From Aphelenchoides besseyi (Eukaryota > Nematoda > Chromadorea > Rhabditida > Aphelenchoididae): DNA of 64,000 nt. Of this stretch, positions 48,801-60,099 are shown piece by piece. The stretch spans positions 9,734,001 through 9,798,000 of the forward strand of contig JAMPIQ010000001.1 in the NCBI GenBank assembly GCA_024699855.1, in the 5' to 3' direction. Within the stretch, counting starts at the first letter, position 1; each line of letters opens with the position of its first letter. Both the position numbers and the translations under genes were made by a program. The notes below the pieces were generated by a model that was not told the origin of the DNA, made no database searches, and saw only the letters and a list, made by a program, of their open reading frames with translations.

Positions 48801-50997
48801 AATTTCACAACCACGTGCCGAAATAACTTTGAATTGTTCTTTGAACGGTTTGCGAACATCAAATTTCGTTCCCACCGGTTCAGTTGGCAGAATGGTTAAC
48901 AAAAACAGAACATCATTGCGTCGCAATTGTTCCCACTCTCGTCTTAAGTCCATTCTTTTGGGCAAATTGACATCAACATCAATTTTGACTTCAGAAGGCG
49001 CAGTTTCACCGACAAACGGCTTTGCAACAGTTACGATGCGAGTCGTTGTAATTGGCAGAGCCATTCGAGCCCAACCACCCCAAACAATCGTGTTTTGGAT
49101 TTCATGTTTCCACGGTCGTACACGAAACAAGACGTCTTCCAAGTCATGTCTGAAGCAATTGATTTATAAGCCATTAGTTTGTTTCTTCGTTACCGGATTT
49201 CGTAAGTCGATTCCATTTGAAACAAATTGAAATTACGCAAAAGGTAGTCGTGAAATGTCAAAAACTGAAGATTCAAACGACTCAACGGTAAGATCCCATC
49301 ACCATTGTACTCTTCGTACGGAACCAAGTTTTCGTCCCAAATCACTTGTTCGTTCGGATACAACGGTTGGGCGTTGATTTTGTCCAATTGAAATTGCGGT
49401 TTAGTGCAATGGAATATCTGAAAGTTAAGTTCAACTTCTCATCTCATTTGTGTGTCTACAATAATTTCACGAAGATACTTTGCATTCTTTAAGTAATCCA
49501 AGTCGCTTTTCTGCTCAAGCTCCGAATTCTCGTCACGATCACAAACCAAATCCAATTCGTAGGCGAGTTGATACAAATCATCGGCACTAAAAGTGATCAG
49601 AAGTATACTCAATGCAAGGTAGAACTCACGTCCAGTTGCCGAAAAGTTTCTCGAGGTAGAGTCGACTATCCACGTTGCCAACATTCAGAAGACAGAAATC
49701 TCCTGATTTCTCGCGGAAGTTCTTAAACACACAGACTTGAAGTCGTTGAACGAGTTCGTAGTGTTTTTTCTCAATCTAAGCAACAATGTTTACGACTAAA
49801 GGAAACCGCTTACGTCTGCAATGCTCAGCGGTTCGCCGGTCGAGTTGTCCACTTCGAATTTGAAATAGAAAATTAACATCTGCATTAGTTTAAAGAACAA
49901 AGTTCCTGGTTCGGTCAGGTAGAACGCACTTAGCGACGCATGAACGATGATTTGAGAAGCATCTACCAGAACGTGCAAAAAACGTCGAGTCGACAATTGT
50001 GCTTGAAGTTCGACGACCAGCAGTGTGACTTTCTCGACGAAAGAAATCGCTTGTGGATCGAGAGCTGAAGATCGAAGTTATTAATCGATGGTATTTGTTC
50101 CTACTCTCATTCTCCGAATCAAGATCGTCGAGAACACGTTTGAATCGTTGCATCAACCGCCAAAGAAATCGGGAGTTGAAAGCGCCACGAGTTTTCTCGT
50201 CTTCCGATTTCGATTCCTCCAATTTCAACGTTTTGTTGTAGGCTTTGCGCCAATAGGTTTCCGTCTTCAAATGCGCTTCTCGTTTGTTCTGCAATCGATT
50301 GGATGATGAGAAAGAAAGCGAAGCAACTAACCTCGCTCAAACATTTCCAACATAGCAACGAAGCGATGTTCATCACCTCCGATCGCACCAATTCAATTTC
50401 CTAGCAAGACAAAGAGTGAGCAAACGATTTATTAGTACGTACCATGGAGTTAGTGCAATGAGTGAGGAAGGTGAGAAGGATATTTTTTTCAACAAATGGA
50501 GTTTTAGGCTCAAGAATTAGTTCGAGAATGCGTTTAAAATAGTTAGTCCACTCGGCCGGATGCTCAACGAACATCTGAAATAGGAGATCAAGTCGGTTGT
50601 TCGAATACGACGTACGTTGAAAGCGGAGATTCGCTCTCGACATTTCTCGTTGACCATAACGGCAATTGAGATCACAAACTCTTTGGAGGCGGGGAGTTGG
50701 AAGTTTTTCCACAAATAGTTTTCCAAATATTGACTGAAAACACTCAATTGAGTTCAAAATTCTTTCGTTTACCTAAATTCCAAGCGAACGACTTTGTGCA
50801 AATTGAACTCGGTAGGTAGAAGCTCGTGGTTGTAAATCTGATTAACAAAATTCATATCAAACGGACCGTCCCAACGACTCTGAATCATCTAAACCTTAAG
50901 GTCGTGAATTCGCGCCAATCTCCGTGTTTACCTTCTCTAATCGTGCTTCGTCAATACTCGAACGCGACGCATTGGCTGTAGGCTTGGGAGGCTTCAT
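45862..50997 (-). CDS. emb-4: Aquarius (AQR/IBP160) spliceosomal RNA helicase
   Basis: Aquarius is an SF1 helicase of the intron-binding complex in the spliceosome; in worms the orthologue EMB-4 also links splicing to nuclear small-RNA pathways. About 17 exons cover roughly 1450-1500 aa. Order: helical N-terminus ([40 protein letters not shown]); beta-barrel/stalk ([43 protein letters not shown]); helicase core with Walker [10 protein letters not shown] (about 48080-48100), MEEAAQ as motif II (about 47157-47176), [50 protein letters not shown] and [12 protein letters not shown]. All catalytic motifs are intact. The tail is acidic and Ser/Thr-rich, ending [11 protein letters not shown]. The ATG lies 23 nt after the stop of the same-strand upstream gene, with an acceptor between them. 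Confidence 0.95.
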
Positions 50998-51020
50998 CGT
51001 AGCTCACTAAAACAACCAAA

Positions 51021-51658
51021 TTAACAATCCGAAGTGAAGAAAAGATCGTGAAATTTGGAGGGAAAGCCCAACGAGTCATCAGGTTCCCCGTCGAAAAGTG
51101 CCAACTCTTTTCTCTTACCTAGGCCCGTGCTTTGTGATTGACTTTCATTCCAACTCATGGATTCGCTACTATCAGCTATTAGTAACTGCGATTCTCCGCT
51201 ACTTTGATAGGACTGAGATTGACTGTCGACGAGGGTTGTCCGCAACGACTCCGACTGACTGCTCTTCGACAGTCGCTGCGAAATCTCGGCTTGAAGAGGT
51301 GTTGGTAGTTTGCTCGAATGTAACGATTGGAGTTTACGGGCACGTTCTCGGTTCTTCCAACGAAAATACTCTCGTTTTTGTCGAGTATTTCGAACATAAT
51401 ACCAACTATTACGGATACCCGCAAGTCTGACCGGCGGTGAAGCCACACATTTGAACTTCAAGCTTTCACTAAAAACACAACAATCAAATAGCAAACTTTC
51501 GGTCACAGAAGCCGAACTTACCGAGCAGCAGGAGATCGAGGAACTCGAACGGGCGTTGGTGGACGATCGGGACTTTGTCGATGGTTGCATTTCGGTGGTT
51601 GACAAGTTCGCCAATAGGAATGTTCTTCTGACCAATTGAATTTTAGTTTAATCGTCAT
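51021..51658 (-). CDS. Unknown Ser/Gln-rich basic protein, likely first gene of an operon with Aquarius
   Basis: Not recognised. Exons 51658-51522 and 51468-51021 give 194 aa. The N-terminal part has a Trp- and Cys-containing segment (IKLKFNWSEEHSYWRTCQPP) and a PxxP-rich linker. The middle is strongly basic (NTRQKREYFRWKNRERARKL). The second half is S/Q-rich with many SQ pairs (DSQSQSYQSSGESQ, MSWNESQSQSTG), possible ATM/ATR-type phosphosites. It ends in an acidic and aromatic tail (FDGEPDDSLGF, KFHDLFFTSDC). The tail is not a proper PIP box. The stop lies only 23 nt from the Aquarius ATG, and a TTTTAG acceptor sits in that gap, so the two are probably co-transcribed. Function unknown; a nuclear protein is a guess. 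Confidence 0.6.
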
Positions 51659-54572
51659 TGAAAGATAGAAATGTGGAAAACTAGTAATCAGAATTAAACT
51701 CATTGCGTTGAAAAACGTCGACAAGTCAAAAAAACGCAGAAGTCGCGTTTGGATCCAAAACGTTTTGACGAGTGATTTTACTTGTCCAGTTAATTGTGCT
51801 TATGAGTTTGAGGTCACAAGTTTCCGATCAACAACTTCAGAGGTCGCATCACAGACCTCCGTCTTTTGTTTGAGTTCAGTTTGCCGTCGACACACGGAGA
51901 TTCAATCGATGGCAATTTGAATTCATTCCACCGCAAAGATTTCGTTTGCCGTCGTTTGATGCGACGCAAATATTCGCGATCTCAACTGCCGATTTTCTCA
52001 AAACATTCTTGTATTCGATTGAACTCGACGCTTTCCGACTCATTTCTTTTCGAGTTCAAAGGAAAGTGAATCCGTAAACCGCTCTGTTTCTCAAATTTCG
52101 ATCAAACCGACCGAAATCCCAAACGATCGACCGGTTCTGTGGATGGCGCAGAGATCAAACGATGTTCTTTCGATTCATCTCTTTCTTCTTACTGCTGATG
52201 CGAACTCAACATGAGCGGAGAGCTTGTTTCCGTGGAACAACGAGGATAAGACCCGAAAGCGGCGAGAAAGTTTCGGCTTCGCGTTCCATTTCCGTTTAAT
52301 GTTTGACATGATTCTCGTATTGTTTGCAAACATTCGCGCAGCCTCGAGAGCGCGTTTCCAACGGAAACAATCGCGGACTCAATGAACGTAAACAAAAACC
52401 GCGCATTTCCGTCGTCCACAGCGCGATATCACTTCTTGTTGTGGCCGGTCAACACGCAAATGACGTCGTATGTGCAAAGTGGAGTCTTTGTTGCGCGCAC
52501 TTGATCGTAATCAATTCACAGGAACCGGTCCCAATCGGACTCAATACGATTCCCACCACAGCTCTTTTCTTTTGATCTTCCCTTTCTACTAATGGCATAA
52601 GCTCTTTAGTTTGTTCATTTCAACTTCCGCTCTTTCATCGAAACGAGATTGCAATTGAAAACTAAGCGGAAGAAGTGGACAAGCGGTTTCGATCGCTGAA
52701 TGGAAGCCACTTCTCATCGTCCACTCAATCTTGTTGCTAAAGACGATTTGATTGAACGAGAATCTTTTGTCCTTTTACTGACCGTTTGGTGGTTCTCACC
52801 TTAAACATTTCCAGTCGACCACCATGCGCGAGAACTCCACTTTTTGTTTTGTTTACTTTTCCAACAATCGAAGGTTTTTGTTTGCGAGAAAAACTGCAGA
52901 ATCTACAAGTTCGATGCAACTGTTGAAAAAATTGGTGGTTAGCCAAATTCGGGCGTATTGTTTGCACGACCGCATGAGATCTTCGCTTTGCCCGTCTGTT
53001 GTGGATCTTGACAATTTGGAGGAGAGTTCTGTGTGATCGTATGCTAAGAATCGTTTGCAGATCTTCTACTCAATTAACTCCGTTTGGATTCAGCGATTAT
53101 CCAACCCATCGGCTATTGCTAATTTACAAGCGAAAGATTAGCATCAGTCACGATATTTACTGTGAACATGCAACAGCTCCAATTGTACGATTACTCTTTA
53201 TTCCGTCTCATTCCCAACCGACCTACCAGTTTCCTTTTGTTGTGAACCCACGTTCTTCTTTTCGACCTTAAATTCGATGGACGTCCACTTCTCAGCATGA
53301 CTCAATTGACGTAAAGAACAACAAGCGATTCGATTGGCGGACTTATCAATCGCCAACTGCGAAGAAGGTGCGAGCCATCTATGCGGATGGTCTTCGTCGT
53401 CACTTTCGCTTCAAAACATCGCCGTGTGACATTGCGAACGTCGCGCTACGATCAAAAATTGCGCAAATTGGCGGATCGTCGCAAAAAACTCAATGGTCAC
53501 AATTTTAAGATGATCGATAAACGGAGAAGTGAAATTGACCGTCACACTTGAAATTTCTTTTGATCGATGGCTTCAGATCGCCAGAAACAGTTCCAACGGA
53601 ACAAGCGAAATCGGTGCGATGATGTTTTTGAGTAAGAAGTCACGTACTTCCAAGCGTCGTAATCTTTTCCTCAAAACCGGTGGTCATTCGACATGTTGAG
53701 CGCGACAGGTTAATGGACGGCGATTCGTGTTCTTCTTCGTGTTATTCTTCTAATGAGCATCTTCAGAACAACAAAGTGGACGGCGATGTGTTTTGGATCG
53801 GTCACATCTAACGGCTCGACGAGGAGAAGAGTGGAAACATGAGAGCAACTCGTCCATCCGCGAGTTTAACCTTTCGAACAGTGAAACCGCTTCAAGGTCA
53901 CTTGTTTTAACATAGGCGGAGACACATAAACGGCAACAAGTTTCGAAATTCCGACCTTTTAATCGCCGTTAAAAGTGGACGTAGAAACTTTGCCAACCGC
54001 ACAGTTGTTTTTCTGATAACCTTCTTAAGTGATTGTGGGGGCTAAAGCCGCTTATTCGTCTCATCCAAACTGTTTCTTTTCCGTACGTTTGTTGCCCGAG
54101 GCATTTGCGCTGTTTCTTCAGAACTGTTGGAAATTTGAAGTCGAAGAGTCGCTTTGCGGTTCTTTCTATCTTGAATACAACAAACACGTTAATCTCATTC
54201 GTCTCTGCAATCCAATTTCTGTGTTCGTTTTGCAAACGGTCAGCGTTCAAATCCGATTGTTGTCAGAAGCGAAATTTCAACATCAACTAATGGGTTTTGT
54301 CCGCAACGACCCCTCGGTCATCCAAATTGCATTCGATCGGTTTTGCCGGCGGCGATTTCATCGATGGAAACGAAGAGGAACGGCGGGTACCTGTTTTACA
54401 TTAAGAACAACAAGCGAATTGTGCTCGTTCTTAACATGGGTATAAAAGAAAGATGTCGTCAGTCTTAACAAGTGGACTTTTTTCAAGTGCTTTGATCGTG
54501 AATGTGCATAGAAGCATGTATTCTTGTTGTCGTGATTATCTATGCAAACATACTCTTCAATTTAGCTTCAGA
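51659..54572. other. Gene-poor block III
   Basis: About 2.9 kb without a supported gene between the operon start and the channel gene. Numerous short open frames on both strands, none with a domain or splice chain. The last 140 nt contain a TATA box for the channel gene and a frame open from 54453 that joins it in frame, but an acceptor at 54571 suggests the leader is removed. Confidence 0.45.
54441..54448 (+). promoter_or_regulatory. TATA box upstream of the Cys-loop channel gene
   Basis: TATAAAAG, about 130 nt before the chosen ATG and followed by a splice acceptor just before that ATG, so a leader intron or trans-splicing is likely. Confidence 0.45.
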
Positions 54573-56275
54573 ATGGTAAACCGAACGGGCGCTTTGTTGT
54601 TGACCGTTTTGGCGATTGCGATCAGCTTCGTGTTTGGTCAGCAGTTTCACGTCATTCCCGCAGGTGGTGGGAATTTGGATCCGTGTAAATACTTCGAGAA
54701 TGTGACCGGTAAGCTTCGCAATTTCGAATTGAACTCGATCTCCGTTCAGACGTTCAATCCTTGAATCATCACGAGTTTGTTGCATTCGAACAATGTCTCT
54801 ACTATTTCTTGGCCAACAAAGCACAACAAGGAACAACGAAATTCGGTTCCGTTCATCCGATCGCAACATTGCCGCCCGTTTATGGCCAATCGGATCAAAA
54901 ATCCGTGAAAGTCCGTGTCGGTCAAATTACCCTCCAACACTTTCAATTGGTTCGTTTCTCCACCGCACCACATAATTGACGTTGTTTTAGAACGAGTTCT
55001 TGAAAGACCTTAACATCGTCGGTTACATGGAGTTGCAGTGGAATGACGAACGTTTAAGTTGGGAACAAAATCAATGGAAGTTGGAGAAGTTGCAAATTCA
55101 TTCTGCCAATCACGTAAAATAACAACTTCGTCGACCTTCTCCTAATTGTTGTTTTTCAGATCTGGATCCCTGTTCTCTCTAGTCAATCGTATGAAACATC
55201 GCTGCGTAACGACGATGTAATGGAAGTTCGACGATTGGAAACATCAAATAAAGGAAACGTCTCGGCCATCATAAGTTTCTCGTTGAAAACGTTTTGTGAC
55301 GATACCGATGTGAGTTTAGATGTTGATCTTATTATCTATCTTGTCTTTCTAGTTCCGTCATTTCCCCGACGATCTGTACAAATGTTGTTTCCAACTCGAA
55401 CCGCATTTCAATCAGGTACGAGGATCGAAATAAACGAAAAATTTTCTGTGTTTTTAGGAAATCATTGAATTTGGTGTCGATGGTCTTCCCGTCTTCACTG
55501 ATCCGAAGTATTTCCGAGATTACGGCTGGACAATGAGCGGAACTATTCCATCAGTCAATCCCGATCCCAACATTGTCGCTCAATTGAACTTCTGCATTAA
55601 CTTGCAACGCTCCTCTTCGGCAGTTAAAATCGAATTATCAGTTCCGACATGGGCAACTGCTTTGTTGTTCGTGTTCTCGCCATTCCTTGGAACAATTCGA
55701 ACTCAGTTGTTTGTCAAGATGTTCGTCATGCTCCTTCAGATTCTTATCCTCCAGCTGTTCAGCAATCGGATTGCACCGCATTTGGGATCGGCAAGTGCAA
55801 CACCAGTAATCAGTAAGTTAGCGATTGTAAACACAATAACTCTCCGTTATTTTAGTGGCGATTCACGAACTAGCAATGGTCTTGAATACGATCAGTATTC
55901 TGACAAGTGTTGTGCTTTGGATGCAAAGTAGAATGCGACGATCTTTGCCGCCGTGGGGATGGTTGATTCGGTAGCTGTCGATTCACATTCTATTGACCAT
56001 AAAAACTCTTTAGTACAAGCCAAATTATCAACAGATTCGTTTGTGTCTTCAACTCAACTGCAGAGTGGGAAGCTGAGAGCGTTGAGTTGGAAAAAGGCGG
56101 AGTTCCATCGTCGACCACTAGCACAACAAATCGGTAAGAAAGAAAAATGACTTCAAAATATTTTGCCTTCTTTAGATATCAAGCCGATTGGCACAATGCA
56201 TTCCTCGCAATTCATGGGGTTCTCGTTCTATTCTACTCGTGTATCTTCTTAATTGGGTATTTGATCATCAACTAA
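54573..56275 (+). CDS. Divergent Cys-loop ligand-gated ion channel subunit
   Basis: Nine exons (54573-54708, 54750-54949, 54991-55113, 55160-55309, 55353-55415, 55458-55812, 55856-55970, 56014-56133, 56176-56275) give 453 aa. Signal peptide (GALLLTVLAIAISFVFGQ), extracellular domain with YMELQWNDERLSW, IWIPVLSSQSYE and the Cys loop CDDTDFRHFPDDLYKC. M1 starts VPTWATALLFVFSPFLG, M2/M3 lie in QLFVKMFVMLLQILILQLFS and VISMA-type segments, a cytosolic loop rich in S/T/E follows, and M4 is AFLAIHGVLVLFYSCIFLIGYLII. The Cys loop holds 14 residues between the cysteines instead of the canonical 13, and the pore-lining M2 is not the usual sequence. It resembles the nematode-only lgc/cup-4-like nicotinic-receptor relatives. 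Ion and ligand cannot be assigned. Confidence 0.78.
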
Positions 56276-57115
56276 AACGGGAATCTCTAATGATCCGAAT
56301 TCGTTTAATGATTTATTAATGTACGCAATCGTCTTCCAACCTCTTTGATTCATAAGGTACGATTAGACGGCGCTGACCGTGCAATTCGGTTCGCATACCA
56401 AATATTCCTTTAGGTAAACATTTTGTTTATACGAATCTTGTACATACGTTTGTTTATTAAGCTCTTAACAATAAACTTAACAAGCATAAGGATGGTCAGT
56501 TTGAAGATCGATTAGAAAGGTTCCTTTCAAGAACAAGCCTCCAATTTTAAGGATAACTCAATTAAAAACTCTTTTCAATACTATTTTTGGTTAAATTCCA
56601 ACTGCGTAATAGTGACAGAGTTTGACTTTTTAACGCAACGAACTAAATCGAAAGCTCTTCGAAACAGTTATCTGTGGTTGTTTGTATGAGCTTAATTGAC
56701 CGTACGTATATTGTTCTTATCAGTTGAACGATAGCCTCAACATTTATCAGTAAGTAGATTAATGATCAGTGTTTCCAAGATTCAATTGTGCGATAGAAAT
56801 GACTCAGTTTTATGTTTGTTTCTGTCGGCTGCAAAATGTCGGTGTGTTTGTTTCTTTGCTTTTGAATGAAAAGGTTGCGGTTTTTGTTTGTCCTATGAGC
56901 AACAGTTTAGGTTCACAAGTCTCTAAAACCTCTTTGACATAAATGTCCAACATCTGAATGCAGTGATTAAGGCTGAATCACACATTTTTCTATGCGCCAA
57001 GAGCTTTTTCAGGGTAAGAACTTTCTCGTGTTCACGCTTTCAAAGTCTAACGGCAAAATCGCGTATTCGAGCTCGTGTCTAATTCATTGGTTAAGTTTTT
57101 TGATTGATATCAGCA
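56276..57115. other. Intergenic, nothing recognised
   Basis: About 840 nt, AT-rich, between two plus-strand genes. It contains the channel gene's 3' UTR (AATAAAC near 56470) and the promoter of the zinc-finger gene; a CAGCA acceptor lies just before the next ATG. Confidence 0.4.
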
Positions 57116-58811
57116 ATGGATGACGATAACGAAGAGGAATTGAGAGAATATCTGGACATTTCTTTGTTGAAGATGCCCACGGGAACTAAGGTCGATTACA
57201 TTGAGTATCATTTGCAGTTGTATTTCAGAACAATTGTTTAATTTGCGGCATCTATTGCGGCAATTCCGCTTCTTGTCAACGTCACATGGACGCACACAAA
57301 ACAAAAACAAACTGGCGATGCAGCATTTGTGGCGCGTATTTCTCTAATTGCTTCAATCGTAGTAGTCACGAATTGAAAACTCACAACTTCAAACGTTACG
57401 ACGAGGACCAAGAGGCGGTAGTTGCTAAAATTCGTAAGGTAAGTTGACTTTCATATTTCCGTTCAGCTTAGAATTCTGTAGAATCAGCTTAGTCAGCTGT
57501 TGAATGTTGGATTTAATTTGGTTAAAACCCAAAGTAAAGCGATAGCATCAAAAGCACCGGGTAACGAGTTGGGTGACCAGGATGCAACCTTCGAAGAGTT
57601 GACCGAACTTATGGAAAAGAATCCCGCCTCACCGTTGATTAAACAAGTAGGTTGAAGTGGAAATTATTCTTAAAGTTCTTGTTTTTAGACAACTTGCAAG
57701 ATATGCGGTATTATCTGTGGGACTTCCCATGCTTTTCAACAACACATGGACAATCATAAACGAAAGAACGGATCTCTATGTTCTTTGTGTGGGATTCAAG
57801 CACCGACTTCTACTCAACGAAACTTTCATGAACGTGCTGTCCACAACTTTCGTCGTGCTCGCTTTGATGCTGATCGTTCTGAAGCAGTTAAAGTTAAAGC
57901 GGTAAATAGCAGTTCGCTGATTGCTTCTCCAACGTAACTTCAGAGCCTGTTGAGTAAACTCAAAAATGTTGGCCTGAACTTTCAAGCGGTTCAAAAAAAT
58001 GCTTTTCACGGAGAAGTTGGTTCTTTGTGTAAGGCAAAAACCAGAAAGCCGCATGAGGAGTCAGATATTCCCGATCAAACTTTCTCTCAACGGGTTTTAC
58101 GTAAACGTCCAAAGCCACCGCAAATCGATGTCGTCAGTTTGGAAGATTCCGAGGATGAAAGTTCATTGCCGAAACAAGAGATTCGTCGATCAGCTCCAAG
58201 CCCTCCGCAAACAATTCCACCATCTGTTCAAGCACCTACTCCACAAGTCGTTCCACCACCCGTTGCACTCATACGCCCAACTCGTAATGATATTCCAGAT
58301 TCGCTGGCCAATTGTTTGTTGTCGGAGTTGCTCAAGAAGCCACAAATCATTTACTACGATTTTAACAAATTGAGTTCCTGTCTTTTCAGCTTATTCTGGG
58401 CGTTCATTTTCAGTTGGAGTCTCAGTTCGGCCCTCTGCCAGTTCATATTTATGCCAACTCCAAGAAATGCGAGATCTTGATTCTCCGTCTGGACTCCGAT
58501 CAATACTGCGCACCTCTCGTCTTGGACGATTCATTCGGCCGATTGAGCATCACTGATCGCTCCGGAAACTTTGTCTGCTTTGCCAAAGAATACAGTCAGA
58601 AGTTGGTCTCCAAATTCTCTGTGATCTTCATGAGCAAACCCCTGACATTCGTTCAAATGATCCAAAAACTCAACGATCTTAATCCCCCTTCTGCACTGGT
58701 TATTCCAAGTGAACAAGATCGTATGTTCTATTCGCCAACATAATGAATGATGACTTCATTTCAGGATTTTCAGTATCTCATTTTGCATCCGACCGTCTTG
58801 TTATCTTTTAA
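57116..58811 (+). CDS. C2H2 zinc-finger protein with duplicated finger modules
   Basis: Exons begin 57116-57190, 57229-57438, 57482-57646, 57689-57901, 57944-(about 58390), then a further coding stretch to 58720 and a last exon 58765-58811. Two finger pairs are seen: CGIYCGNSASCQRHMDAHK with CSICGAYFSNCFNRSSHELK, and CGIICGTSHAFQQHMDNHK with CSLCGIQAPTSTQRNFHERA. Each pair is followed by a related helix (LSQLLNVGFNLVKTQSK and LSKLKNVGLNFQAVQKN), so the whole module was duplicated. A SUMO-interaction-like motif follows (DVVSLEDSEDESS), then a Pro-rich linker and a C-terminal domain I do not know (PVHIYANSKKCEILILRLDS). The join near 58370-58410 is unclear: frames differ and no standard phase-0 donor is seen. 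Probably a nuclear DNA- or RNA-binding protein. Confidence 0.72.
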
Positions 58812-58909
58812 GATCCAATTAATAATACGTTTTTGTGTATAACAAAATCAATGCGTTATCACTTTTTGCAATAAAGTTAATGTAATTTTACGCTTTCAAT
58901 ACTCAAAGT

Positions 58910-59893
58910 TTATTTTCGATAACTCGGATGGCCTGTCGACTTTGATTTGCTTTTGGTTCGACTGCGACGTTTGGGTGACTTTGCATCACCGGTTCGAGTG
59001 AAATACGTGGACTTGAGGACTTTGGAGCAACTTGCCCGTTGATGACGATCACGATCGAAAATCGACTGAAATTCACTGGTCGAGCAAACGTAGTGAATAG
59101 GCGGATCTCAAGTAGTTGACGATGAGCTTCAATTTGTTGCCCGTGAAAATGAAGTTGTTTGGTTTAACGTCACGATGCAACACGTCTGAAATGAAAAGAG
59201 GATAAAGTGAATTGTAAAGAAACAAACTCAATGAATGACAAGCTTCAACGCACTTAACACATTGGTGTGCTCGAATTTTGATTGTCAGAGGCGAGTTATC
59301 AGTTTGTCCACGACTTTTCTTGTGCAATGAGTCCAGAGATTGACCACCCAGTTCCAGCACCATGAAAATGCAATCATCCTCTACGATCTTGCTGGAAACA
59401 AATGAGCGATTAATCTAATGGTCGAGAGCTCACAAGTCGAGCAGTTGAACCACAAATTCGGAGTCTTCGAAGCGACGCAGAATATCGATTTCGCAGTGAG
59501 TTTGACGTCCAATTCGTTGAGCTTTCGGTCTCTTCAAGTCGACCAATTTGATGGCAAAACGACGTGATCGATCAGAACGCAGTTTTCCCAAACGAACTTC
59601 CGAGAAGCCGCCGCGACCAATTCGACGGGTCAGAAGATAGTCATTGGTCATGTTAGTCTGATCGTTTTTGATCTGAAATCAAACAGTTGGAATTAAGAGA
59701 ATTGGAAACCAACTGAAATCAAATGACCGTACGGAAAACGAGAAGTTTTGTCCGTCTCATCGGGACCATCTGATTGCGTACTTTCTTCCACCAAACGATT
59801 TAGTGTCTTGTGCCCTGAAGCAGACGAATCTAAAAGGGTATTGCATTTAACTCTAAGGTGTAAGGTACCTGTTCCTGCTCGTTGACTCGACAT
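58910..59893 (-). CDS. Mps1/TTK-like protein kinase truncated at the DFG position
   Basis: Six exons (59893-59869, 59829-59714, 59672-59434, 59391-59228, 59185-59121, 59065-58910) give 254 aa in frame. After about 50 Ser/Thr-rich residues the kinase N-lobe starts: glycine loop IGRGGFSEVRLG, catalytic Lys in FAIKLVDL, helix C ETHCEIDIL-type segment, hinge CIFMVLELGGQSLDSL. The catalytic loop LHRDVKPNNFIF is intact. The chain reaches NKLKLI, where DFG should follow, and then changes to FDRDRHQRASCSKVL and a basic tail (SPKRRSRTKSKSKS). No DFG, APE or C-lobe helices are seen. MVLELG and LKLI resemble Mps1/TTK, but the assignment is tentative. Either a truncated gene, a pseudokinase or a missed exon. 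Confidence 0.55.
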
Positions 59894-60010
59894 TTCAACA
59901 GCGCCTGTTCCAAGAAGATGCGCGAAGTGGAGATCGACAAACAAAATCAAGAAATCTTTGGTGAATTTGCATTTTAGAGCTAATTGATGCAATGCAAATT
60001 TTTTGTGGAG

Positions 60011-60018
60011 TATAAAAG
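60011..60018 (+). promoter_or_regulatory. TATA box of the MSP-domain gene
   Basis: TATAAAAG about 90 nt before the ATG at 60100 and well placed for a start site near 60040. No splice acceptor lies close to the ATG in the usual position except CTTTCCAG at about 60093, so both direct and trans-spliced starts are possible. Confidence 0.5.
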
Positions 60019-60099
60019 AGGTCCGATTTTCACTTCAATCGCAGTCTTCGGTTTTCCTTGACTTTTTTGCTCTTCAACTCTCCAGCTCTTTCCAGTGCA

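Noticed and set aside
51021..51060. PIP box (PCNA binding) at the C-terminus of the S/Q-rich protein
   Set aside because: The FF pair is present, but the Gln and the hydrophobic residue at the required positions are not.
58910..59126. Restoring a DFG motif by reading the last exon one base later (LKLIDF...)
   Set aside because: No GT donor gives that phase and the resulting frame stops after a few codons (at TGA).
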